Of a stretch of DNA of 20,422 bases, positions 1 through 7,220 are shown piece after piece (position 1 is the first letter of the stretch; each line of letters begins with the position of its first letter). The notes under the pieces were generated by a model. It made no database searches. It worked only from the letters and a program-made list of their open reading frames with translations, and was not told where the DNA came from. Made by a program: the position numbers and the translations under genes. The stretch spans positions 1 to 20,422 of the forward strand of contig SMOI01000500.1 in NCBI GenBank assembly GCA_008000375.1, read 5' to 3'. This DNA comes from Poteriospumella lacustris. Taxonomy: Eukaryota > Sar > Chrysophyceae > Chromulinales > Dinobryaceae.

Positions 1-461
1 GACACATCCCAGTTGTTCAACGGCTGGTTGAATGACGATGCACCAGCAAACATCGATGACATATTCGTCACCTGCGACACATTCCAGTTGTCCAACGACT
101 GATTGAACGACGACGCACGATCAAACATAGATACCATGTTTGTCACCTGGGATACATTCCAGGTGTTCAATGGCTGATTGAATGACGATGTCCCCAAAAA
201 CATATATGACATGTTCGTCACATTACTCACATTCCATCGACTGATGTCGTCGTTAAACTCGCTCTGCTCTTCAAGCAAACGGGACATATTCGTCACACCA
301 CCGACATCCCAGGCTTCGATTGGACCATAGACCGCAAGTGCTTGCTTACGTTCGATAAACCACAACGCCACTGCTCCGTGAATCGTGGCATCTGTGAGTT
401 GGGGGTAAGGGTGGTCGTCGGGAGCAAGGGTGGTGGAGGAAGCTGAAGCGAGTGAAGTCAT
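1..461 (-). CDS. Gene A: DUF285/BspA-repeat protein, N-terminal part (cut by window edge)
   Basis: An open frame runs from an ATG at 461 off the left edge (153 codons plus two bases, no stop). The product starts MTSLASASSTT, followed by an N-cap (LTDATIHGAVALW ... WDVGGVTNMSRLL) and then repeats of about 25 residues (FNQPLNTWNVSQVTNM type). BspA/DUF285 repeats are leucine-rich-like solenoid modules used for binding. No signal peptide or membrane segment is visible, so a cytosolic protein is likely, unlike the surface BspA proteins of bacteria and trichomonads. The start fits the family: the ATG follows CACCATCCA, as in gene C, and B and D have CACCATCAA before their ATGs. It is nearly the same sequence as the start of gene C in the opposite orientation. 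Whether A is intact further left cannot be seen. Confidence 0.75.
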   Translation of the reverse strand, partial: MTSLASASSTTLAPDDHPYPQLTDATIHGAVALWFIERKQALAVYGPIEAWDVGGVTNMSRLLEEQSEFNDDISRWNVSNVTNMSYMFLGTSSFNQPLNTWNVSQVTNMVSMFDRASSFNQSLDNWNVSQVTNMSSMFAGASSFNQPLNNWDV

Positions 462-506
462 TGGATGGTGATAAGTGTTTCAACAATACCTTGTTGTGAA
501 AGAAGA

Positions 507-518
507 ATGCCCATGTTG
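507..518 (-). promoter_or_regulatory. Shared upstream motif of the DUF285 genes (CAACATGGGCAT)
   Basis: On the minus strand CAACATGGGCAT lies 45 bases before the ATG of gene A. The same 12-mer lies 45 bases before gene C (16370-16381) and 88 bases before gene D (20248-20259), and a one-mismatch copy lies upstream of gene B at 5751-5762. The A and C copies are part of the inverted repeat, but D is outside it. Position suggests a core promoter or 5'-leader element; no known factor site is recognised. Confidence 0.4.
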
Positions 519-1176
519 CTACAGTAGTGCCAACATATCTATACTGTGTAGATATTGGATATTGAAATTTCTGAACAGCGACACGTCCTGAATGGTAGAG
601 AACTCTATATTCAGCGACATTGTCTAAAACATCAGTTAATTAAGGGTTGACAGTTTGGTCCGATCACTTCCGCCGTGTTTGCCTTTTTACAGAAACGTCG
701 GTCGTTCATGACCATTTCTGCTTGTTATCAAACAACTTCAATTGTGTACGCTTTACTTAAGTGTGTTAAAGGGCCATGTGGGCATAGTTTCCGTGAAATG
801 CGTTATGGTGAGTATTGACAACACCAACAAAATGAAGTGCTACACAAGTCTTGCATTTTTTCACGTAGTTTTCGCCCTTGCGTATGCCCGATTTCATGTT
901 AGGGAGCGTAAATTTGCCATAGGAATACTTCTATACACTTTATTTTAGTATCCTTACAAAATTTCTTTGAGTATTCATCAATCTTGAGCAGAAAGCACTG
1001 AGCGGAAGACAACGATGTCCTTGGACATCTCGTCCGTCAATCCGTTGGAAAACTATCAATTACGTCAGAAAATGTTAGAAAAGCACATCAACAGGTAGCT
1101 CAACAACATTAAACTTAAAGTTAGTCAATTCTACATTTTTCTACGTCGCTTCCAGTGAGAAACTATGGAAAAACGG
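519..1176. other. Upstream region of gene A, no gene supported
   Basis: This is the non-coding part of the inverted repeat. An open frame on the plus strand ending at 948 (68 codons in this arm) is also open in the other arm (minus strand, 15948-16247), but neither copy starts with ATG and the frame upstream is broken by an indel between the arms. I see no RNA gene. The stretch is A+T-rich near 935-990. Confidence 0.4.
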
Positions 1177-1387
1177 GTCGATGTTTGGGATTGAGCAATA
1201 TTTTGTGCCGGAAATCGGCCAGAATTTTCGTAAGAATAGTCAGAAGAGTGATGTTCCCATTTGCTTCGATGCGATACATGAAGCATTTTTGCATCTTGGA
1301 AGAGCAGAGAAGTGAAATGACAGCGCGTAACTCCGACTGAATGGCAAGCACGATAGTCAGCAGCGACTCTTCACTGAAAGCCATCAC
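1177..1387 (-). other. Unrecognised 210-bp segment between the inverted-repeat edge and the ROCO fragment
   Basis: The minus strand is open from an ATG at 1384 to a TAG at 1163 (73 codons: MAFSEESLLTIVLAIQSELR ... ending PKHRPVFP). The last codons and the stop lie inside the inverted-repeat arm. I do not recognise the peptide, and nothing else in the window resembles the segment. It could be a remnant of an exon or inserted DNA; there is no good evidence that it is a gene. Confidence 0.25.
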
Positions 1388-1895
1388 TGATCACGAAACA
1401 CCGTCGCATCCGGAGGCTGGCAGTAGATCCGTGTGTCCACCTGCGACGTCACAGTGACGCGCACCTCACAGGAAGGAGGGTCCAGAGTGCCTCGCGCCAT
1501 CACGTAGACACTTCCCCGTGTCGCGTCTTCGTCCACGTCTGCGCCGGTGGTGGCTGCGTCCCCGTCGGTGGTCTTCAAGGCGCCCAGGATCGCCTCTTGA
1601 TGGCTACGCCGATCGATGCCCAACGTGAACAGGTAAAACAGAAAGTTATCGTCGCCCAGCAGACGCCGCGCTTGCTTCAACCGCGACCATACCGTGGCAT
1701 CCCGATAGCCCGCCAACTGCAACGACCCGATATAGGCCCCCACCACGATGGGTTCGATACCCAAGCCTTCCAGCTTCGGGTGCAAACATGCTTCGAGACG
1801 GGTCTCTCTGGCGCTTGATTCACTCTACATGGTCCTCGAAGACATTGGAATCACACATGGACTCTTTCCACTGTCAACAGGAAGCGTCGGTCATG
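1388..1895 (-). pseudogene. Fragment of the ROCO gene C-terminal region (left copy)
   Basis: Bases 1388-1791 are a diverged copy of ROCO exon 2 at about 8698-9089, covering residues ~1647-1777 (SAM-like segment plus the start of the next region). The frame is open for at least 134 codons (CLHPKLEGLGIEPIVVGAYI ... PPDATVFRDQ) and differs from the parent mainly by substitutions and a four-codon insertion. Homology stops abruptly at about 1388, where a chance TGA closes the frame. Bases 1792-1895 match the second fragment (18073-18180) but only weakly the ROCO gene. There is no Roc, COR or start codon. It follows gene B on the same strand by about 210 bases, exactly as the second fragment follows gene C, so it could be a downstream exon or a duplicated scar; I favour a gene relic. 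Confidence 0.65.
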
Positions 1896-2108
1896 GAAGA
1901 CCACATCACCTGCGATAGGGTCCACTTAGAGAGCGACCGATTTAACGATTCTCTTCTTTACGGATACTTGTGATGCACAGGGATTATCGTATCAGAAGAA
2001 GGAATCGCACCGTCACTGTCGTCGTCATTCCCATCTCTCACCCTCAATCATCGCAAAGGGTGCACTGCCTCAGCGACTCACCAACCACCGAAATGCCGTG
2101 GAACTAGG

Positions 2109-4937
2109 TCAAGACGATATATCGACCCGTGTCTCAGTGGCACTTTTAATCAACTCCACATCCCACATCAACAGCGACCCTGTGAACCCTGACCCCCACA
2201 CTATACCTCGACACGTCACCAGCTCTGCTACATTCCACTCGGACAACGACTGGTTGAACGACACTGCTCGAAGAAACATCCCATCCATCGCTCTCACTCG
2301 GGACACATCCCACTCAACCAACGACTGGTTGAACGACCTAGCACCACACCACATATCGCTCATGTTCCACACACGACCCACCAACCAACCCGACACATCC
2401 TGGTTAAACTCCTCCGCCCGTCTGAACATACCCCGCATGTCCACCACCGACGACACATCCCAGTCGCCCAACGGTTGATTGAACGCTTTACAGTCTGCGA
2501 ACATCTCGCTCATATCTTCAACACGTCCTACCGACCAGTTCCCAATCGCCTGGTTGAACGCTGTACAGTCAGAAAACATCCGTCGCATACATCGCACATT
2601 GGATACATTCCAACGGTCCAGTGGCTGATTGAATCGCCAACAGCCATAGAACATATCCCGCATCGATCGCACGTTGTTCACATCCCATCGAGACAGATCT
2701 TCGTTGAAGTATTCCTGTTCATACAACAGTCGATCCATATTCGTCACCTGACTCACGTCCCAGTGTTCGATCAACCCGAATCGCTCACAGGCTTCTCGTT
2801 GGGTATCATCGGAGCACCATTGACGAACGGCCTCATGAATGGTATCATTGGTGAGCGGCTGCCACAACATGTGTCGTATCTCGCCGCAGAGATCATCAGG
2901 CAAGCGATCGTACAGATGGGGTAGCAATAGGGACAACGGAACCTCAAACCAGTCGACAGTATTTATGGCCGCCCGAGCCTCAGGAGACGAAGTCGGTGTG
3001 GATATAGCAGGCCGTTGCGATACCCGCGACAGCCAAGGAGAGGCGTCATCGGAGGCCACAACTTCCAAACCCACACTCGGACTGGGATTAGTCACAGGAT
3101 TATTAACGTCAAAGGTTCTCCTTTCTTGCCATCTACGCACTAAACCCAATTGATCCTCCATTGGCGATGCAACAAACATATCGGACATGTCCGTCGACCG
3201 GGACACATCCCAAGCACCTAATGGCTGATTGAATGACGATGCCCTATAAAACATCTGTGACATGGTTGCCAAACGCGATACAGCCCAGTTGTTCAACGGC
3301 TGATTGAATGCCGATGCACCATAAAACATATATGACATGTTTGTCACTTTCAACACCTTCCAGGCGCCCAAAGGCTGGTTGAACGACCTCGCACCATACC
3401 ACATATAGCTCATGTTCCGCACACGACCCACCGACCAACTCGACACATCCTGGTTAAACTCCTCCGCCCGTCTGAACATTCCCCGCATATTCAACACCAA
3501 CGACACCTCCCAATTCCCCAACGGCTGATTGAACATTTTGCAGCGGAAGAACATCTCGCTCATATCTTCGACACGCCCCACTGGCCAGCCACTGATTACC
3601 TGGTTGAACTGCTCACAACCAGCAAACATACGTCGCATACATCGCACACGGGACACATTCCAACGGTCAACTGGCTGATTGAATCGCCGACAGCCTGCGA
3701 ACATCTCTGTCATCGATCGCACGTTGCCCACATCCCATCGAGACAGGCCTTCGTTGAAGTTGCTCATGTTATAGAACAGTCGATCCATGTTCGTCACCTG
3801 GCTCACATCCCAGAGGTCGATCAACCCAAATTGTCCACAGGCTTCTCGTTGGGTATCATCGGAGCACCATTGACGAACGGCCTCATGAATAGTACTGTCG
3901 GTCAGCGGCTGCCACAACATATGTCGTATCTCGCCGCAGAGATCATCAGGCAAGCGATCGTACAGATGGGGTACCAATAGGGACAACGGAACCTCAAACC
4001 AGTCGACAGTATTTATGGCCGCCCGAGCCTCAGGAGACGAAGTCGGTGTGGATATAGCAGGCCGTTGCGATACCCGCGACAGCCAAGGAGAGGCGTCATC
4101 GGAGGCCACAACTTCCAAACCCACACTCGGACTGGGATTAGTCACAGGATTATTAACGTCAAAGGTTCTCCTTTCTTGCCATCTACGCACTAAACCCAAT
4201 TGATCCTCCATTGGCGATGCAACAAACATATCGGACATGTCCGTCGACCAGGATACATCCCAAGCACCTAATGGCTGATTGAATGACGATGCCCTATAAA
4301 ACATCTGTGACATGGTTGTCACTTGCGATACAGCCCAGTTGTTCAACGGCTGATTGAATGCCGATGCACCATAAAACATATACAACATGTTTGTCACTTG
4401 CGATACATCCCAGTTGTCCAACGGTTGATTGAATGACGATGCAGTAGCAAACATATGTGACATGTTGATTACATGCGATACATCCCAGTTGTTCAATGGC
4501 TGATTGAATGATGATGCCCTATAAAACATACGTGACATGTTTGTCACTTGCAATACATCCCAGTTGTCCAACGGCTGGTTGAATGACGATGCACCATCAA
4601 ACATAGATGACATATCCTTCACTTGCGATAGTTTCCAGTTGTCCAACGGCTGATTGAAGGACGATGCATAATAAAACATATTCGACATGTTCGTCACATG
4701 GCTCACATCCCATCGACTAATGTCGTCGTTGAACTCCTTTCGCCGTTCAAACAATCGCGACATATTCGTCACGCGACTGACATCCCAGACTTCGATTGGA
4801 CCATAGACCGCAAGTGCTTGCTGACGGTCGATAAACCACAACGCCACCGCTCCGTGAATCGTTGCATCTGTGAGTTGGGGGTAAGGGTGGTAGTCCGAAT
4901 CATTGGTGGTGGAGGAAGCTGAAGCGAGAAAAGCCAT
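2109..4937 (-). CDS. Gene B: three-array DUF285/BspA-repeat protein
   Basis: An uninterrupted frame of 942 residues. I take the ATG at 4937 (MAFLASASSTT) because it aligns with the starts of A, C and D; the frame opens slightly further upstream only through a TTG. The layout is an N-cap (~22-58), seven ~25-residue repeats (~59-233), a linker, a second cap (~340-385; LTDSTIHEAVRQW), about eight repeats, a second linker, a third cap (~690-735) and about eight repeats to the end. Array repeats have the MF..ASSFNQPL..W.VS.VT.M pattern; those in blocks 2-3 are more varied (RRMFAGC.QFNQ). Each linker contains LLPHLYDRLPDDLCGEIRHM, which looks slightly F-box-like (weak). No signal peptide or membrane helix is seen. 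The role is presumably ligand or protein binding; no catalytic domain is present. It is followed on the same strand by a ROCO-derived fragment and preceded by a transposon-like element that separates it from its likely promoter motif. Confidence 0.8.
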   Translation of the reverse strand: MAFLASASSTTNDSDYHPYPQLTDATIHGAVALWFIDRQQALAVYGPIEVWDVSRVTNMSRLFERRKEFNDDISRWDVSHVTNMSNMFYYASSFNQPLDNWKLSQVKDMSSMFDGASSFNQPLDNWDVLQVTNMSRMFYRASSFNQPLNNWDVSHVINMSHMFATASSFNQPLDNWDVSQVTNMLYMFYGASAFNQPLNNWAVSQVTTMSQMFYRASSFNQPLGAWDVSWSTDMSDMFVASPMEDQLGLVRRWQERRTFDVNNPVTNPSPSVGLEVVASDDASPWLSRVSQRPAISTPTSSPEARAAINTVDWFEVPLSLLVPHLYDRLPDDLCGEIRHMLWQPLTDSTIHEAVRQWCSDDTQREACGQFGLIDLWDVSQVTNMDRLFYNMSNFNEGLSRWDVGNVRSMTEMFAGCRRFNQPVDRWNVSRVRCMRRMFAGCEQFNQVISGWPVGRVEDMSEMFFRCKMFNQPLGNWEVSLVLNMRGMFRRAEEFNQDVSSWSVGRVRNMSYMWYGARSFNQPLGAWKVLKVTNMSYMFYGASAFNQPLNNWAVSRLATMSQMFYRASSFNQPLGAWDVSRSTDMSDMFVASPMEDQLGLVRRWQERRTFDVNNPVTNPSPSVGLEVVASDDASPWLSRVSQRPAISTPTSSPEARAAINTVDWFEVPLSLLLPHLYDRLPDDLCGEIRHMLWQPLTNDTIHEAVRQWCSDDTQREACERFGLIEHWDVSQVTNMDRLLYEQEYFNEDLSRWDVNNVRSMRDMFYGCWRFNQPLDRWNVSNVRCMRRMFSDCTAFNQAIGNWSVGRVEDMSEMFADCKAFNQPLGDWDVSSVVDMRGMFRRAEEFNQDVSGWLVGRVWNMSDMWCGARSFNQSLVEWDVSRVRAMDGMFLRAVSFNQSLSEWNVAELVTCRGIVWGSGFTGSLLMWDVELIKSATETRVDISS
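2797..3350 (-). repeat. Internal duplication of gene B, copy 2
   Basis: This stretch is nearly identical to 3847-4400 at a constant offset of 1050 bp (350 codons), including the linker, the F-box-like segment and the last repeats of the preceding array. Only scattered substitutions are seen, for example near 2850 and 3200. The offset is a multiple of three and of the 75-bp repeat unit (14 units), as expected from unequal exchange between repeats. Confidence 0.85.
3847..4400 (-). repeat. Internal duplication of gene B, copy 1
   Basis: Partner of 2797-3350. At both ends the similarity falls to the ordinary level between DUF285 repeats. Confidence 0.85.
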
Positions 4938-5082
4938 TTGATGGTGTGGAGAGTTCAAAAAACAACTTCCGATGTCAAGGGAGATATGTAGAAGAATCCA
5001 ACTCCCGCCTAGGATAGGAGTGGATCAACTAACGCAATATGAGGTAGGACCAATTGATAATATAATTAGAATATGTCGATTA

Positions 5083-5508
5083 CTATTTTGGGTAGTCTTT
5101 CTGTTTGATCTGACTGGTCGAGCTTTCTCGGCGAGTCCGATCCCAGTGGGGGAAAAAACCCCAGAACAGCACAAACCCAAGAATGAGGTCGGGCGATCCC
5201 AGTCGGCCCTGTCTGTCCTTCAATTGTTTTACCCCGGTGGTGAGTAACTTCATATATGCCAGTTTCCACGCATTGAAGGTCTTAACATTTAATCCATGTC
5301 TCACAGCAAAGGCGCTAGCACTGGATGTTGGCTCGTCGGGGCTATAAGATGCGTGCCATATCATGCAAATGTTGTATTTGTCGTCGGCGGACAGGCTCAT
5401 TTTTGCACAGTCAATTTGAACGTTTCTTGTCCATTTGAATGATAATTTCTTCAGCTCCAGCAGCGGAACCTTACCAACTGGTGTCGTAGATTCATTGACA
5501 TGCAGCAT
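5083..5508 (-). CDS. ORF inside the TIR element, HTH-like, possibly a truncated transposase
   Basis: 141 codons from an ATG at 5508. Residues ~40-92 (SADDKYNICMIWHASY ... FAVRHGLNVKTFNAWKLAYM) have the look of a transposase N-terminal helix-turn-helix: an initiating helix, a break, then HGLNVKTFNAWK as a recognition-type helix. No DDE/DDD catalytic region follows. Instead the frame runs through the left TIR and stops 50 bases outside the element, so the last ~35 residues are probably not original. It could be a remnant of a longer transposase gene; function and expression are unknown. Confidence 0.35.
   Translation of the reverse strand: MLHVNESTTPVGKVPLLELKKLSFKWTRNVQIDCAKMSLSADDKYNICMIWHASYSPDEPTSSASAFAVRHGLNVKTFNAWKLAYMKLLTTGVKQLKDRQGRLGSPDLILGFVLFWGFFPHWDRTRRESSTSQIKQKDYPK
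5139..5184 (+). repeat. Left terminal inverted repeat of the 503-bp element
   Basis: 46 bases, perfectly inverted at 5596-5641. The arm includes the G-run and A-run GGGGGAAAAAACCCC. Confidence 0.8.
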
Positions 5509-5595
5509 TTGATGATACTTTGCGAATTATTCTGATTTTTCAATGAAAAACTGCAACCAAAGGCAATTTCAAATCCGCGACGTGTGGTGCGACTT

Positions 5596-5641
5596 ATTCT
5601 TGGGTTTGTGCTGTTCTGGGGTTTTTTCCCCCACTGGGATC
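5596..5641 (-). repeat. Right terminal inverted repeat of the 503-bp element
   Basis: 46 bases, perfect reverse complement of 5139-5184. Confidence 0.8.
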
Positions 5642-5668
5642 GCAACGGCTATTTCGCTGAGCGTTTCA

Positions 5669-5707
5669 GCGGCTTGCTGCTGGGCGGCTTGCTGCTGGCG
5701 GCTTCGG
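5669..5707 (+). repeat. Short GC-rich tandem repeat
   Basis: GCGGCTTGCTGCTGG occurs twice in a row, followed by a partial third copy (GCGGCTT). It lies between the TIR element and the (ACG)n tract. Confidence 0.7.
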
Positions 5708-5750
5708 CTGTCCAACAGATATCAGGGGGTGTAGTTGTGTTGAGAAATAT

Positions 5751-5762
5751 ATGCCTATGTTG
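5751..5762 (-). promoter_or_regulatory. Variant upstream motif, displaced from gene B
   Basis: ATGCCTATGTTG on the plus strand differs in one base from the ATGCCCATGTTG found upstream of A, C and D. The following bases (TATCAGGCTCTGTG, then (ACG)n) match those beside the D motif (TATCAGGGTCTTTGTG). It is about 810 bases from the ATG of gene B, with the 503-bp element in between. Confidence 0.35.
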
Positions 5763-5789
5763 ATGTTCCTATCAGGCTCTGTGACGACG

Positions 5790-5878
<89 letters not shown>
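5790..5878 (+). repeat. (ACG)n microsatellite
   Basis: About 29 uninterrupted ACG/GAC triplets. Read in one frame it gives poly-Asp, but no gene is supported there. A second tract of the same triplet is at 20350-20422, and both follow a copy of the DUF285 upstream motif. Confidence 0.95.
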
Positions 5879-6147
5879 AGGGATTATAAGAGTGCAGTCA
5901 GCTGTCCCTCCCTCTTCTCTGCTATGCCCTTGGGCCCCTCCTTCTCTTGGGTCCCTCCCTCCGATCGTTGTCTCCCCCCTCCCCCCTTCATCACGTTCTT
6001 GTCTCTTTCGTGTGGTCGACCATCACCATCTCTCATCCAGCAAGTCCTCTTCACCGTCGCACTGCATTGGTCCCAGAGGCTTGGCACGTCCCGAAGCTTC
6101 ATATTGTATGCACAGCTTGACCTTTATCCCTTCGCGCAACGAACACA

Positions 6148-6406
6148 ATGAACAACCTGAATCCGAGTCAGGCCGACAAATTGAGCGCCGTCCTAGGTTC
6201 TTCGGCACCAAAACCCCACAGAAGTCTTTTCGATCGGACAGGCCCTCCGTAAGTAAATATTGACAATGATTTGTTGTGGTATTACTAAGTGCCATACGTC
6301 AATATCAAAGCATGCTTATCCATTGGTTGATAGATTTTATAGCCCGAAATTCGTGCCGAAGCCGGTCGCCGAAGATGATGAAGTTGTGAAAGAAGGATGC
6401 CCATAA
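6148..6406 (+). CDS. Small two-exon gene or gene fragment, unrecognised (57 residues)
   Basis: Exon 1 (6148-6248) starts with an ATG in a good context (AACACAATGAAC) and reads MNNLNPSQADKLSAVL ... RTGP. The donor CC|GTAAGTAAAT, a branch-like TACTAAG at about 6285 and the acceptor TTGATAG define an 85-bp intron (6249-6333). Exon 2 (6334-6406) continues in frame: FYSPKFVPKPVAEDDEVVKE, then GCP and a stop. Pyrimidine-rich DNA at 5890-6010 precedes it, as in a promoter or 5' leader. The last 22 bases before the stop match, with one mismatch, the region upstream of gene A (493-514), so the original 3' part may have been replaced. It could be the 5' end of a longer housekeeping gene. Function is unknown. 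Confidence 0.4.
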
Positions 6407-7220
6407 CAAGCTCTTTTCGCTTATAAATGGGATAACTGCTGGAGACTCTGAATCACTTGCCGTGAAGAGGGAAGGAGACATATTGGGTACGATTCTTCAC
6501 AGCACAGGTCTCAAGGGAGGTACGAAGGTCCAGTCGGTCTCCTCCCTGTGAACCATGGGCGTCCTGGATGGTGGTAGAGGTACCACAGTTTCCATGGCAT
6601 GCTCAGCATCGACATAGGTACCGCGTCGGTTCTCAATTATTGCCCTTCTGTGTTTACAAGAGATTCCTATACGTTACATTTGCTGCTAAGGTCACCTCAC
6701 CAACGCATACACATACACACACACGGACAGGGCTACGGTACACCTACGGAACGATACGGTATTCTGCGGCTTCTACAGCACTACACTACTACGGCATACT
6801 ACGGTAACACGACAGTGTGACTTCCAAACCCACCGACAGCACATCCACCGGCAACACTACCACCACCACCACAACGAATCCACGCGAAATACACTCACCG
6901 ATCAACCTCCGATAACAACGCTGCCACGCTTGGCGTGTGCACACGTCATGATCGGACCCTCCTCCCACACCCAACGAGACAACGAACCTCCTCTCCTCCC
7001 TCTTTGGCTATCGCTCGTCCGCCGCTCGTCTTCCTCCCACCACCACCTCCACACACATTTATAACCGTTCCTATTGATATACGCCATCTCTCGCCATCGC
7101 CCCCTCCCTACCCGCCTCAACCTATGAGGACCGCCCCCTTCTCTCCTCTCCTTCTTCTTCCACATCTCCTTCCCCTTCTCACCGTCTCCTCCATCTTCTA
7201 CCTCCGTCTCCGTCGCTGCC
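6407..7220. other. Intergenic region with simple-sequence and strand-biased DNA; no gene supported
   Basis: It contains a short CA-repeat (about 6705-6725), TACGG-rich DNA (about 6735-6805), and a long stretch from about 6930 to 7220 that is pyrimidine-rich on the plus strand. The ROCO gene ends at 7221 on the minus strand, so the purine-rich transcript strand here is probably its 3' untranslated region. I found no AATAAA on the minus strand close to the stop. Open frames on both strands here are low-complexity and not credible genes. Confidence 0.5.

Larger units (their letters stand above)
1..1176. repeat. Left arm of a ~1.17-kb inverted repeat (genes A/C and upstream DNA)
   Basis: The reverse complement of this stretch matches 15721-16887 almost throughout: the first 461 bases of gene A against gene C, and the whole upstream region. 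Base 1 pairs with 16887, so the repeat continues beyond the window. The inner edge is sharp. Both arms share CCGTTTTTCCATAG (on the strand of gene A or C) and differ completely beyond it. The arms differ by substitutions and small indels, for example around 600-650, so this is a duplication with some age. Confidence 0.85.
5139..5641. mobile_element. 503-bp element with perfect 46-bp terminal inverted repeats
   Basis: Bases 5139-5184 are the exact reverse complement of 5596-5641; the outermost bases read GATCCCAGTGGGGGAAAA. The interior (about 410 bp) carries a minus-strand ORF with a helix-turn-helix look. Size and TIRs fit a non-autonomous DNA transposon or MITE-like derivative that keeps the 5' end of a transposase gene. 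I could not find a convincing target-site duplication: the flanks read GGCGAGTCC on the left and GCAACGGCT on the right. The superfamily is not recognised. It sits between gene B and the motif that normally lies just upstream of these genes. Confidence 0.65.

Noticed and set aside
2098-3153. Plus-strand ORFs opposite gene B
   Set aside because: Antisense of DUF285 repeats and linker; the minus strand encodes the recognisable repeats.
4938-4958. Longer starts for genes B and D (seven extra residues)
   Set aside because: They depend on TTG; the next in-frame ATG aligns with the starts of A and C and has the same preceding bases.
5751-6263. 170-codon ORF with a long poly-Asp run
   Set aside because: It is produced by the (ACG)n microsatellite and runs on into pyrimidine-rich DNA; there is no domain or second-frame support. 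The spliced ORF at 6148 uses another frame.
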